Assembly (NCBI GenBank): GCA_963714795.1 | Contig: CAVQPS010000009.1 | Coordinates: 248,001 to 312,000 of the forward strand | Length of the DNA: 64,000 nt | Direction of reading: 5' to 3' | Source of the DNA: DATIXJ01 sp963714795 | GTDB lineage: Bacteria; Bacteroidota; Ignavibacteria; UBA10030; SZUA-254 | Part shown: in pieces, positions 49,528 to 58,381 of the stretch | Numbering within the stretch: the first letter of the stretch is position 1 | Layout: the number at the start of each line of letters is the position of its first letter | Made by a program: the position numbers and the translations under genes | The notes under the pieces: model-generated | Seen by the model: only the letters and a program-made list of their open reading frames with translations | Database searches by the model: none | Told to the model about the DNA's origin: nothing

Positions 49528-50899
49528 GAAATTTCAATCCCGGATACCTGTCGAAAACCATGCCAACGGCAGGCGAAAAAATTCCGTCGTTCAAAAAAAA
49601 TATTGGATTGTTACAGCAGATATGGGGTACGGCCACCTGCGGGCGGTATATCCTTTGCGTGACCTTGCCGAAGAGGAAATTATTTCGGTGGGAGATAACG
49701 ATGGGGCAACTGCCGTCGAGAAAAATCTCTGGTCGAAAATGCTGAGGGCTTACGAAATTCTCTCACGAGCGCGAAGCATTCCGGTTGTCGGTAAACCGAT
49801 ATTCACGCTTGTCGATACGTTTCTTCACATACCGTCATTCTATCCGATCAGAAATCTATCCGATACGACGTTTCAAGTCAACCTCCTGACCTCATTTATC
49901 CGGAAGGGTCTCTGTTCGGGAATGATTGCAAAAATACGTTCCCATCCTCTTCCGGTCATTACATCGTTCTTTGCTACAGCCGTTGCGGTTGATATGTCCG
50001 GCTTCGACCGCGTTTACTGCATCATTTGCGACGCCGACCTTAACAGGGTATGGGTTGCGAAGGAGCCATGGGAAAGCAGGATCCACTATTTTGCCCCGTG
50101 CGGAAAAGCTGCACAACGACTGCAGGCATACGGCGTTCCCCGCGATAGGATTTTTTTGACCGGATTTCCTCTTCCCGAAGAACTCCTGGGCGGAGAACAT
50201 CTTTCCATCCTCCGGCATGATCTCGGTCAGCGGCTTTTTTATCTTGATCCCAAAAATCGGTTCTGGCCCCTTCATGGCCGTAACGTCGAACATTTCCTCG
50301 GGTCGGAAAATTGCGTCTTCCGAAAAACGAGACAGCTTACCATTACGTATGCCGTCGGAGGCGCGGGGGCTCAACGGGAAATCGGAGGGAAAATCGCAGC
50401 GAGTTTAAAAAGAAGATTGTTGAACGGAGAAATGCGATTAAATCTCGTTGCCGGGACAAAGGAATCGGTAAGGAATTATTTTTTGTCGGTTAAAGATCGC
50501 ATTGCCCCGGACGGAGATGCAATTACCGTCATTCACGGTGAAACACCGGAACTCTATTTCTCAAAATTCAACGAGATCCTCCGCTCGACCGATATCTTAT
50601 GGACAAAACCGAGCGAGTTATCGTTTTACACGGGTTTGGGCATTCCGATTATTATGTCACCGGCGCTCGGTTCGCAGGAACATTTCAACAGAAAATGGCT
50701 TCTGGAAATTCAAGCCGGAATAAAACAGGAACATCCCGATTACACCGATCAATGGCTCTTCGATGCATTGGAGAACGGAAGATTTGCCGAAGCGGCATGG
50801 TCAGGATTTTTGAAAGCGCGGAAACTCGGCACACACAAAATCCGGGAAATTCTTGATGAAGGAAAAATGTCCCAGGAAAATTCACCGCTGATGCGATAG
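49502..50899 (+). CDS. Glycosyltransferase-like protein, MGDG/UgtP-related (GT28-like), divergent
   Basis: 465 residues with a TTG start at 49502 that overlaps the previous gene; the first internal Met falls only in the ADMGYGH motif, so the start must be a non-ATG codon. VTADMGYGHLRAVYPL matches the N-terminal Gly-His motif of MGDG-synthase-like and MurG-like enzymes, and the C-terminal part has TKPSELSFYTGLGIPIIM, then QEHFNRKWLLEIQAG, as in the donor-binding half of those enzymes. The middle (residues ~170-320) is longer than in UgtP. It probably transfers a sugar to a lipid acceptor at the inner membrane; donor and acceptor are unknown. It is followed closely by a second relative. Confidence 0.65.
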   Translation: MNYQISQTEKFQSRIPVENHANGRRKNSVVQKKYWIVTADMGYGHLRAVYPLRDLAEEEIISVGDNDGATAVEKNLWSKMLRAYEILSRARSIPVVGKPIFTLVDTFLHIPSFYPIRNLSDTTFQVNLLTSFIRKGLCSGMIAKIRSHPLPVITSFFATAVAVDMSGFDRVYCIICDADLNRVWVAKEPWESRIHYFAPCGKAAQRLQAYGVPRDRIFLTGFPLPEELLGGEHLSILRHDLGQRLFYLDPKNRFWPLHGRNVEHFLGSENCVFRKTRQLTITYAVGGAGAQREIGGKIAASLKRRLLNGEMRLNLVAGTKESVRNYFLSVKDRIAPDGDAITVIHGETPELYFSKFNEILRSTDILWTKPSELSFYTGLGIPIIMSPALGSQEHFNRKWLLEIQAGIKQEHPDYTDQWLFDALENGRFAEAAWSGFLKARKLGTHKIREILDEGKMSQENSPLMR

Positions 50900-50945
50900 G
50901 TAAATGAAGTTCACGACAACCACTCATGATGGAGACCGAACAAAA

Positions 50946-52085
50946 ATGAAACAGAAATATTTGTTATTGTACCTTAAAACCGGCGGAGGACATCTTGCAC
51001 CGGCAAAATCGGTCTGTACGTTCTTGCAGGAACAATATGAACAGAAAGTCGACCCGGTACTGATCGATGGATTTGAAAAAGCGCCGCGTCTCGTACGGTG
51101 GTTGGTGGAAGACGGTTACCGTTTTCTTCAATCGAAAGCACAGTGGATGTATCGCTTCCTGTACCTCACGAATAAAGCGCCTTTTGTTGCGCGGGTCAAC
51201 AGCTCAATTATTTCTGCCGTCGTAAAGCCTTTTTTCAAAGAACTTATCCTGAAAGAACGCCCGGAAAAGATCGTCATTTTCCATTTTTTTCTGATTAAAC
51301 CGATTCACGACCTCCTTCGGGAATTGAAACTCTCCATCCCCGTCATGACGGTTGTGACCGATCCGTTTACTGCACATCCGCTCTGGTTCCTTGAAAAGGA
51401 TATCCACTTTATCGTCTTCAGTGAAGAGTTGCAACGCTACTGTATCAAGCGTGGAATTTCTGCAGAAAAAATACGCGTTTTCCCTTTCGTCATCGAAGAA
51501 AAATTTTCACGACCTCTTTCCGACGACATGGTCATCGAGCAGAAGAAAAAGCTCGGTTTCAGAACGGACAAAAAAATTGTCTTGATTATGGGAGGTGCCG
51601 ACGGCATTCCCAATGGTCTTGCAATTCTCAAAAACCTTGTTGCAGCAAACCGTGAAGCGAATATCGCTATGGTCTGCGGGCGGAACGTCAAGCTGTTCAG
51701 CGAGGCAATGCAGTGGAAAGAAAAAAATGAATATGGAAATGTCAAAATTTACGGATATGTGGATTTTGTCTATGAGCTTCTCAATATTGCCGACATCGTC
51801 ATTACCAAGTGCGGAGCATCCATGTTTATGCAGACATTGTTATCAAAAAAAGTGCCTATCGTCAACAATTATTTGTGGGGACAGGAAAAAGGGAACATCG
51901 ATTTCCTTACGCAGAACGAAGTGGGAATTTACGAACGCCGTGTGAGAAAGCTTCCGGGACTGGTGAACAAAATAATCGGTGATAGAAATGTCTATCACAC
52001 CTTTACAAGCAACATCGAAAAGGCGCGCCTTGAAAACGGCGTCTCGAAGGTTTCGAAATTTATCATTGAATTCAGCAATGTCTAA
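50946..52085 (+). CDS. Glycosyltransferase, MGDG synthase/UgtP family (GT28)
   Basis: About 379 residues from the ATG at 50946 (MKQKYLLLYLKTGGGHLAPA), preceded by GGAGA; an in-frame ATG at 50904 would add 14 residues and cannot be excluded. The GGGH motif and following helix are the acceptor-side signature of diacylglycerol glucosyl/galactosyl transferases. TVVTDPFTAHPLWF follows the usual T-D pattern, IVLIMGGADG opens the donor domain, and DIVITKCGASMFMQTLLSKK with NNYLWGQEKGNIDFL is the nucleotide-sugar site (usual form KPGG...QE..N). It is the third gene of the phosphoesterase/glycosyltransferase unit and probably acts on a membrane lipid. Confidence 0.75.
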   Translation: MKQKYLLLYLKTGGGHLAPAKSVCTFLQEQYEQKVDPVLIDGFEKAPRLVRWLVEDGYRFLQSKAQWMYRFLYLTNKAPFVARVNSSIISAVVKPFFKELILKERPEKIVIFHFFLIKPIHDLLRELKLSIPVMTVVTDPFTAHPLWFLEKDIHFIVFSEELQRYCIKRGISAEKIRVFPFVIEEKFSRPLSDDMVIEQKKKLGFRTDKKIVLIMGGADGIPNGLAILKNLVAANREANIAMVCGRNVKLFSEAMQWKEKNEYGNVKIYGYVDFVYELLNIADIVITKCGASMFMQTLLSKKVPIVNNYLWGQEKGNIDFLTQNEVGIYERRVRKLPGLVNKIIGDRNVYHTFTSNIEKARLENGVSKVSKFIIEFSNV

Positions 52086-52197
52086 AAAAAAGTCTTCAAA
52101 TATCATCGGTCAAACTCTCAAAAACTCTTTCCTTATCAAAACTCTCGTTTCAATCGTATCTATCGGTTTTTTGTCCTTTTATAGCCGGTGCAAATGA
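52078..52197 (+). CDS. Possible 39-residue membrane peptide overlapping the glycosyltransferase stop
   Basis: The frame opens at an ATG (52078) that overlaps the upstream stop (ATGTCTAA), which would couple its translation. The product starts with a basic stretch (MSKKKSSN) and has one hydrophobic segment (FLIKTLVSIVSIGFLSF). Length and composition would suit a small membrane peptide, but there is no independent evidence of coding. Confidence 0.2.
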   Translation: MSKKKSSNIIGQTLKNSFLIKTLVSIVSIGFLSFYSRCK

Positions 52198-52204
52198 GAA
52201 TATT

Positions 52205-52226
52205 GTCGGCACGTACACGTGCCGGC
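52205..52226 (+). terminator. Terminator after the glycolipid unit
   Basis: A 10-bp stem (core CGGCACGT/ACGTGCCG, outer T-G and G-C pairs) with a two-base loop, followed by ATTTCTTT. It lies 120 bases past the last glycosyltransferase. The rest of 52198-52429 shows no gene and probably holds the promoter of the pyrimidine locus. Confidence 0.55.
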
Positions 52227-52429
52227 ATTTCTTTACTAACGGCAAGAAAAGCAATTCCTTCACCGGCAGATTATATGTTATTGGCAAAACACAACTTGAG
52301 AGACTCTTTAGGTAATTCGGGTGGAATACTCTTCAAAAGCGATCGTTCATTTCTTGACAATGGTTCCAAAAATCTTTTAATTGCACACCACTATGCCTAT
52401 ATTTTTCAAATAAGAAGAGGAGTTTTTCC

Positions 52430-53305
52430 ATGAACCGTACAGTACGAGGAGGTTTAATACAAGCCACTCTTTCAATATCATCAGAACAGCCGATCGAGAC
52501 CATCAAGAAATCAATGATTGAAAAACATGTCGGAATGATTGAAGATGCCGCGAAAAAGGGTGTGCAGATTCTTTGCATGCAGGAATTATTTTATGGTCCC
52601 TATTTTTGTGCTGAACAGAAATCGAAATGGTATTCTCTCGTCGAGAAAGTTCCCGACGGCCCGACAATAAAATTGATGCAGGAAATTGCAAAAAAGCATT
52701 CGATGGTTATTATCGTTCCCGTCTACGAAACCGAAATCACCGGCGTATACTATAATACTGCCGCCGTTATCGATGCCGATGGGAAATATTTAGGGAAATA
52801 CCGGAAGCATCATATTCCCCATGTCGCTCCCGGATTCTGGGAAAAATTTTATTTCAAACCGGGCAATCTTGGTTTTCCGGTATTTAAAACTGCGTATGCC
52901 GACGTCGGTGTGTATATTTGTTACGACAGGCATTTCCCCGAAGGCGCACGCATCCTCGGTTTGAATGGTGCGGAAATTGTATTCAATCCATCCGCAACCG
53001 TTGCCGGACTCTCGGAATATCTCTGGAAACTTGAACAGCCGGCACACGCCGTCGCAAACGGATATTTTATCGGTGCGATTAACCGTGTCGGCGTCGAAGC
53101 ACCGTGGAACATCGGTGAATTCTACGGTCAAAGTTATTTCTGCAGCCCGCGTGGAAAAATTATCGCTGAAGCTCCCCGCGATAAAGATTTTCTTGTCGTT
53201 GCCGATCTCAACTTGGATGAAATCAAGGAAGTGCGCGACATCTGGCAATTCTACCGCGACCGCAGACCCGAAGAATACGGTGCAATTTCTGCCGTCGAAC
53301 GATAA
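52430..53305 (+). CDS. Beta-ureidopropionase / N-carbamoyl-beta-alanine amidohydrolase (nitrilase superfamily)
   Basis: 291 residues, with AGAGGAG before the ATG. The nitrilase catalytic triad is complete: Glu52 in CMQELFYGPYFC, Lys126 in GKYRKHHIPH, and Cys164 in VYICYDRHFPEGAR. The sequence around these residues (QELFYGPYFC, RHFPEGAR, NPSATV) matches the beta-ureidopropionase and N-carbamoylputrescine amidase branch. With dihydropyrimidine dehydrogenase and dihydropyrimidinase genes in the same locus, I favour hydrolysis of N-carbamoyl-beta-alanine (or its methyl form from thymine) to beta-alanine, CO2 and ammonia in the cytoplasm. N-carbamoylputrescine is the main alternative. The aminotransferase that would use the product starts 33 bases later. 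Confidence 0.88.
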   Translation: MNRTVRGGLIQATLSISSEQPIETIKKSMIEKHVGMIEDAAKKGVQILCMQELFYGPYFCAEQKSKWYSLVEKVPDGPTIKLMQEIAKKHSMVIIVPVYETEITGVYYNTAAVIDADGKYLGKYRKHHIPHVAPGFWEKFYFKPGNLGFPVFKTAYADVGVYICYDRHFPEGARILGLNGAEIVFNPSATVAGLSEYLWKLEQPAHAVANGYFIGAINRVGVEAPWNIGEFYGQSYFCSPRGKIIAEAPRDKDFLVVADLNLDEIKEVRDIWQFYRDRRPEEYGAISAVER

Positions 53306-53338
53306 ATCCCGATCTTAATAATCATATATAACATCGCT

Positions 53339-54694
53339 ATGGAAACCACGAATATAAATACACTTTCCGCATCTGAGGTTACTGCAAAATTTACGTACGG
53401 CACATGGCGGTTTCAGAAAAACTGGAAACCGTTGCATGTCGTCGACGCCGAAGGATGTTTTTTTATCGATGCAACCGGCAAACGGTACCTCGATTTTTCG
53501 GCACAACTCATGTGCGTACATCTGGGCTACAAGAATCAAGCCGTGACAAAGGCAATCGAAGAACAGGCAAGAAAACTTCCGTTCATCGGACCGGGATTTG
53601 CTACCGATGTCCGTGCGGAATTAAGCAAACAACTGCTCACGGTACTCCCGCAGGGATTGGAAAAATTCTTCTTCGCAACGTCCGGCACGGAAGCAAACGA
53701 AGCGGCATTCAAGATTGCCCGCATGTATACCGGCAAGACAAAAATCATTGCCCGCTACCATTCCTATCACGGTTCAACGATGGGATCGATCGCCGCTACC
53801 AGCGATCCGCGGCGATGGGCAATGGAACCGGCGGGGAAAATCCCCGGTGTAATTTTCGCACCGGAAGTCAATTGCTACCGCTGTCCGCTTCATCATCATT
53901 ATCCTGAATGCGAAATTGCCTGCGTTGAATATATCGATCACATGATCGAAAATGAAAGCGATGTTGCGGCAGTTATTATCGAACCGATTGTCGGCACGAA
54001 CGGCGTTTTGATTCCTCCGAAAGAATATATGCCACGCCTCCGGCAAATCTGCGACAAGCATCATGTTTTGCTCATCGCCGACGAAGTGATGACCGGATGG
54101 GCACGCACGGGAAAGTGGTTTGCCGTCGATCATTGGAATGTAAAGCCCGATATTCTCACCACGGCAAAAGGAATCACCACCGCATATATGCCGTTGGGGC
54201 TGTGTGCCACGACAAAAACAATCGGTGATTTTTTCGATGACCATTATTTTTCTCACGGTCACACGTACGAAGCGCATCCACTCACGCTCGCACCGGCAAT
54301 TGCCGCCATCAACGAATACAAACGGCTGAAACTCAACGATCGTTCGAACGAAATCGGCGAATATCTCGGCAACAAACTCCGGGCACTGCAAAGCAAGCAC
54401 CCGTCGATCGGCGATGTTCGTGGTATCGGACTCTTTTGGGCTATGGAAATCGTAAAAAACCGTCAGACCAAAGAACCGTTCAACACCTATACCGATAAAA
54501 TCAGCGGCGTTCCGCTGCTCGTCGATAAGGTCAGTGCTGACATGATGAAGAATGGTGTTTACATTCAATCGTGGGTAAGCCATTTTGTTATCGCACCGCC
54601 GCTCATTGTCACAAAAGACGAAATCGATCTCGGTGTGAAGGCATTCGATGCCGCTTTAGCTATTGCGGACGATGCCATGCATCACGGACAATGA
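53339..54694 (+). CDS. Class III PLP aminotransferase, probably beta-alanine/3-aminoisobutyrate aminotransferase
   Basis: 451 residues. Fold-type I class III features are clear: DATGKRYLDFSAQLMCVHLG near the N-terminus, SGTEANEAAFKIAR (phosphate binding), ARYHSYHGSTMG, LLIADEVMTGWARTG (with the cofactor Asp), and the PLP Lys in TTAKGITTAYMPLG. CYRCPLHHHYPECEIACVEY is a cysteine-containing insertion found in several omega-aminotransferases of this branch. Adjacent genes for beta-ureidopropionase and (methyl)malonate-semialdehyde dehydrogenase make beta-alanine to malonate semialdehyde the likely reaction. The amino acceptor (pyruvate or 2-oxoglutarate) cannot be told from sequence. Confidence 0.88.
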   Translation: METTNINTLSASEVTAKFTYGTWRFQKNWKPLHVVDAEGCFFIDATGKRYLDFSAQLMCVHLGYKNQAVTKAIEEQARKLPFIGPGFATDVRAELSKQLLTVLPQGLEKFFFATSGTEANEAAFKIARMYTGKTKIIARYHSYHGSTMGSIAATSDPRRWAMEPAGKIPGVIFAPEVNCYRCPLHHHYPECEIACVEYIDHMIENESDVAAVIIEPIVGTNGVLIPPKEYMPRLRQICDKHHVLLIADEVMTGWARTGKWFAVDHWNVKPDILTTAKGITTAYMPLGLCATTKTIGDFFDDHYFSHGHTYEAHPLTLAPAIAAINEYKRLKLNDRSNEIGEYLGNKLRALQSKHPSIGDVRGIGLFWAMEIVKNRQTKEPFNTYTDKISGVPLLVDKVSADMMKNGVYIQSWVSHFVIAPPLIVTKDEIDLGVKAFDAALAIADDAMHHGQ

Positions 54695-54755
54695 TTACAT
54701 TGAGACAAAAAAAATGTATTATATGTATTATCAATCACAAAAGAAGGGATCTTCG

Positions 54756-56315
54756 ATGAAATATCTTTCTGGATTTTTTTTGGTTATAGCTTGTTTGATG
54801 ATATATACAACCGGAACCGCACAAGTGTCAAATTTGAAAATCAACGGTGTGTCTTCACCTTCAACATTTACATTGGCTTCCGGAGATACAATTCATTGGC
54901 AATATAGTATTCCTGTGGGCTCCACGACGACGGGAGAAATCTGGTACGATGTGAATGCAAACGGAACCATCGAGCCGGGCACTGATGTCGCGCTGTTTCT
55001 TTTCACCCAAACCGACGGCGACACAAACGGAAATGGCGGCCCGCCGGATCAGGATGGTTTACAAAACGGACAAATTAATTTTGCCCAACCGATCGGTATT
55101 GCGCCGGGGCATTACATTTTCCGATTCACGAATAATTCGTCAATCGTTACCGAGGCCGGAATGGCTACTGCACTCGCATCTCCGGTGCACTCAGTTTCCG
55201 GGCATGTTACTCCCCCATCCGGCAAAAGTGCTCAGAACATCAATGTTGAAATACAACGAAACGTGTCGGGCAATGCTCTCAATTTTTGGAACGCCTATAC
55301 CAATGCAAGCGGAAATTATACGATCGAAATGAATGCCGACACCGTGGGCCCATGGCAGGTAAGTCTGACAAACAATCCCTATCCACCCGCTCTGATATAT
55401 CCGCAGGATACAACTGTTACGATCGTTGGAAATCCAAGCGGCTATAATTTCGTTATGACCGCACCCGCCGCGCAAGTCGACGGCCACCTCAAAGACGAAA
55501 ACGGAAATCCAATTATCGGCACGACCGTATACATAGCGAGAAATGATTCTACCGGCGGATCGCCTTCATTATATACCCAGACCGATTTAAACGGACTTTT
55601 TCAAATCGGAATTCCGGCTTCTGCTCTGAACGGTCATACATGGAATATCGCTGAACCGGTAAAAAATCAAAATGCAGTGATTACTCAGACACTCGGCTTT
55701 GGCGAGCTTGGCGTCATATCGCTCGGCGACAGCATCGTTCATAATCTGACACAGTATACCGTAAATTCCACCATCTCGGGAACGATTACTTTGGCAAATG
55801 CTCCCCCCGGTTTTTCATTCCAGATCTATGCAGTAAATAGTGATTCGGGCGAATCGTATACCACTTCCAATGCTATTACCGGGAACTTTACATTTCCGGT
55901 GAGTAATAAGATTTATAATTATACAATTTCCATAACTAATTTCTTTTTATCCGGCTTTACCTTCCCGAATATTGTTGCACACCCGGGGCAAAGCGGAATT
56001 TCCTACAACATAACCGTCACCGGCGTTGTCGAACGCGAATCGGGTATCCCGAAGGAATTTGCCCTTCAACAGAATTATCCGAATCCGTTCAATCCCACGA
56101 CAGAAATATTATACGATGTGCCGAAGGCATCCGTCGTAAAACTTTCGGTATTTAATGTGTTGGGACAGGAAGTGGCCCGGCTGGTCGACGGTGAACAAAA
56201 TCCGGGGAAATACCGGGCGCCGTTTAACGCATCGAACCTTTCCAGCGGAATTTATTTTTATCGTCTTTCTGCCGGATCGTTTATTTCAACCAAGAAAATG
56301 ATACTCATAAAGTAA
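54756..56315 (+). CDS. T9SS-secreted protein with carboxypeptidase-regulatory-like domains
   Basis: About 519 residues from the ATG at 54756, with AAGGGA upstream and a signal peptide (MKYLSGFFLVIACLMIY, then TTGTAQ). An early domain has GEIWYDVNANGTIEPGTDVA, a Ca-binding-like Asp/Asn loop. Two or three carboxypeptidase-regulatory-like (CarboxypepD_reg) domains follow (HSVSGHVTPPSGKSAQNINV, AQVDGHLKDENGNPIIGTTV, TISGTITLANAPPGFSF). The last ~90 residues are a type A sorting domain (QQNYPNPFNPTTEILYDV, NVLGQEVARL, SGIYFYRL, ending KKMILIK). It has no catalytic motif. Its position inside the pyrimidine locus has no obvious functional reason. Confidence 0.82.
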   Translation: MKYLSGFFLVIACLMIYTTGTAQVSNLKINGVSSPSTFTLASGDTIHWQYSIPVGSTTTGEIWYDVNANGTIEPGTDVALFLFTQTDGDTNGNGGPPDQDGLQNGQINFAQPIGIAPGHYIFRFTNNSSIVTEAGMATALASPVHSVSGHVTPPSGKSAQNINVEIQRNVSGNALNFWNAYTNASGNYTIEMNADTVGPWQVSLTNNPYPPALIYPQDTTVTIVGNPSGYNFVMTAPAAQVDGHLKDENGNPIIGTTVYIARNDSTGGSPSLYTQTDLNGLFQIGIPASALNGHTWNIAEPVKNQNAVITQTLGFGELGVISLGDSIVHNLTQYTVNSTISGTITLANAPPGFSFQIYAVNSDSGESYTTSNAITGNFTFPVSNKIYNYTISITNFFLSGFTFPNIVAHPGQSGISYNITVTGVVERESGIPKEFALQQNYPNPFNPTTEILYDVPKASVVKLSVFNVLGQEVARLVDGEQNPGKYRAPFNASNLSSGIYFYRLSAGSFISTKKMILIK

Positions 56316-56336
56316 CTTAAAATTCTTCAGCATCAC

Positions 56337-56370
56337 TCGAGGTTCGGGATCGGTAGTTTCCGAACCTCGA
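56337..56370 (+). terminator. Terminator after the T9SS protein
   Basis: An 11-bp perfect inverted repeat (TCGAGGTTCGG at 56337-56347, CCGAACCTCGA at 56360-56370) followed by CGTCTTTTTC. Because it lies inside the pyrimidine gene cluster, the downstream genes are probably a separate transcription unit. Confidence 0.85.
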
Positions 56371-56405
56371 CGTCTTTTTCAATCATCTTCGTGTAAGGTA
56401 CAGCC

Positions 56406-57908
56406 ATGCAAACTGAAATCGCAACACACCCGAAATCAACACAAACCTCTTCCGGAACAGACACATTGGGAAATTATATTCACGGAACGGTTGTCCGTGC
56501 ACACGCTTCCGAGTTTTTACCGGTGACGAATCCATCGACAGGCACAATAATCGCTACCGCTCCGCTATCCAACGCGAGCGATGTTCATGATGCCGTGAAA
56601 GCGGCAAAAAATGCGTTCGCAAAATGGTCGGCAATGCCGATCAAAGAACGTGTGCAGGTTTTTTTCCGGTATAAACGACTGATGGAAGAACATGCCGACG
56701 AGCTTGCCGCTCTGATTCACAAAGAGAACGGTAAAATCATGAGCGAAGCGATGGCGGAAATCGAAAAATCGATTGAAGTAACGGAATTCGCCTGTTCCAT
56801 GCCGCAATTGATCGCGGGAGAAATTCTGGAAGTAAGCCGCGGTGTTGAATGCCGCATCGACCGGTATGCAGTCGGTGTAGTTGCGTGCATAACACCGTTT
56901 AATTTTCCGGCCATGGTACCGAACTGGACAATTCCGAACGCACTCGTCCTCGGCAACACCATGGTTCTCAAACCGTCCGAACAGGTTCCCTTAAGTTCCA
57001 TGCGCATCGCCGAATTATTGAAGCAAGCCGGTTTACCCGATGGCGTTTTCAATGTGGTGCATGGCGCGCAAGCCGTCGTTGAAGCATTGTGCGATCATCC
57101 GGAAATCGACGCCCTGACATTCGTCGGTTCGACGAAAGTAGCAAAAATTGTTTACACGCGGGCAACGTCGCACTTGAAACGCGCGCTCTGTCTCGGCGGT
57201 GCGAAGAATCATTTGATCGTATTGCCGGATGCTCATGAAGACATGACCGCTTCCAATGTTGCCGCATCGATGAGCGGATGTGCGGGGCAACGTTGTATGG
57301 CGGCATCGGCTATGGTTGCCGTCGGACCGGTCGATCACATCATCAAAAAACTTTGTGACGAAGCGAGAAAAATCGTCCCGGGAAAAAATCTCGGTGCCGT
57401 CATTTCCAAACAAGCGAAAGAGCGTATTGAACGTTACATCACCGAAGCGGAACGGGCAGGTGCGAAAATTCTTGTCGATGGACGCGGCGCAACAGTCGAA
57501 GGAAAAGAAAACGGCTACTGGGTCGGTCCCACTGTTATCGATTATGTGAAACCGGAAATGAAAATCGCGCAGGAAGAAGTATTCGGTCCGGTTCTCGCCA
57601 TCATGCGTGCTCAGACGGTCGACGAAGCGCTGCACATCGAAAATGCAAGCCCGTACGGAAATGCCGCTTCCGTCTTCACACAAAGCGGCAGCGCGGCACG
57701 CTACGTGATGGAACATGCCAGCGCAGGAATGATCGGCGTGAATATCGGCGTGCCGGTACCGCGCGAACCGTTTTCGTTCGGCGGATGGAATGAATCCAAA
57801 TTCGGTTCCGGCGATATAACCGGGAAAAGCTCTATCGAGTTTTTCACAAAGCCGAAAAAGACAACGATCAAATGGAATCCCGAATCAAAAGTAAACTGGA
57901 TGAGCTAA
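56406..57908 (+). CDS. mmsA: CoA-acylating (methyl)malonate-semialdehyde dehydrogenase
   Basis: 500 residues. The aldehyde dehydrogenase fold is complete: TNPSTGTIIATAPL, FRYKRLMEEHADELAALIHK, VGVVACITPFNFPAMVPNW, NTMVLKPSEQVPLSS, FVGSTKVAKIVYTRA, KNHLIVLPDA and the catalytic Cys in CAGQRCMAASAM. The last motif and ALCLGGAKNH are typical of the MmsA branch, which releases CO2 and forms acetyl-CoA from malonate semialdehyde or propionyl-CoA from methylmalonate semialdehyde, with CoA and NAD. That fits the aminotransferase product of beta-alanine or 3-aminoisobutyrate. The same enzyme type also serves valine and inositol breakdown, but no genes of those routes are seen here. Confidence 0.9.
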   Translation: MQTEIATHPKSTQTSSGTDTLGNYIHGTVVRAHASEFLPVTNPSTGTIIATAPLSNASDVHDAVKAAKNAFAKWSAMPIKERVQVFFRYKRLMEEHADELAALIHKENGKIMSEAMAEIEKSIEVTEFACSMPQLIAGEILEVSRGVECRIDRYAVGVVACITPFNFPAMVPNWTIPNALVLGNTMVLKPSEQVPLSSMRIAELLKQAGLPDGVFNVVHGAQAVVEALCDHPEIDALTFVGSTKVAKIVYTRATSHLKRALCLGGAKNHLIVLPDAHEDMTASNVAASMSGCAGQRCMAASAMVAVGPVDHIIKKLCDEARKIVPGKNLGAVISKQAKERIERYITEAERAGAKILVDGRGATVEGKENGYWVGPTVIDYVKPEMKIAQEEVFGPVLAIMRAQTVDEALHIENASPYGNAASVFTQSGSAARYVMEHASAGMIGVNIGVPVPREPFSFGGWNESKFGSGDITGKSSIEFFTKPKKTTIKWNPESKVNWMS

Positions 57909-57962
57909 TTTAGTTTATTAGTTTGTTGGTTTAGTGGTTTGCTGGTTTAGTAGTTAGAGTTA
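57909..57962 (+). repeat. GT-rich simple repeat on the left of the four-helix-bundle gene
   Basis: Starting directly after the mmsA stop is a degenerate array built from TTTAG/GTTTG/TGGTTT units. It contains GGTTTGCTGGTTTA at 57936-57949, whose reverse complement occurs (one mismatch) in the AC-rich array at 58418-58431. The two arrays bracket the small gene between them. Confidence 0.7.
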
Positions 57963-57978
57963 AAACGAGGGAGGGATT

Positions 57979-58381
57979 ATGAAAATTGTTCGATTTGAAG
58001 ATGTGGAAAGTTGGAAAGAAGGAAGAAAATTATGTAATATGATTTATGCGATCGCACGACATGAACAATTCAGCAGAGATTTCGGATTACGTGATCAGAT
58101 TCAACGGGCAGCAGTTTCAATAGTCTCCAATATTGCGGAAGGTTTCGACTCGAAATCGAATGCGGAATTTCATCGCTTTCTGGTTTATGCACGGCGTTCC
58201 ATTTCCGAAGTTAAAAGTCAGCTCTATCGTCGCTGTCGATGCAAAATATATTTCTCCAGAAGAGTTCGATCTCATATATAGCCAAGCCGATAAAGTCGGA
58301 AAACTGACAAATGGCTTTTTGAGATTTTTATCGGCAAACAAAAAATCAAAACCCAAACAAACTAACCAGCAAACGAGCTAA
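57979..58381 (+). pseudogene. Four-helix-bundle protein (23S rRNA intervening-sequence family), one frameshift
   Basis: A GGGAGGGATT ribosome site precedes the ATG at 57979. The first ~83 codons match the S23/IVP family: RFEDVESWKEGRKLCNMIYA, FGLRDQIQRAAVSIVSNIAE, then GFDSKSNAEFHRFLVYARRS and ISEVKSQLY. The frame then fails, while the neighbouring frame continues naturally as VAVDAKYISPEEFDLIYSQA, DKVGKLTNGFLRFLSANKK, so an extra base lies near 58228. A complete product would be about 130 residues, the normal size. These proteins are encoded inside rRNA intervening sequences and also as free genes; no molecular function is established that I can cite with confidence. The gene splits mmsA from preT. 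Confidence 0.8.

Noticed and set aside
52188..52433. Open frame of 81 codons across the terminator and promoter region before the ureidopropionase gene
   Set aside because: It runs through a strong hairpin, has no ribosome site and overlaps the true start of the next gene.
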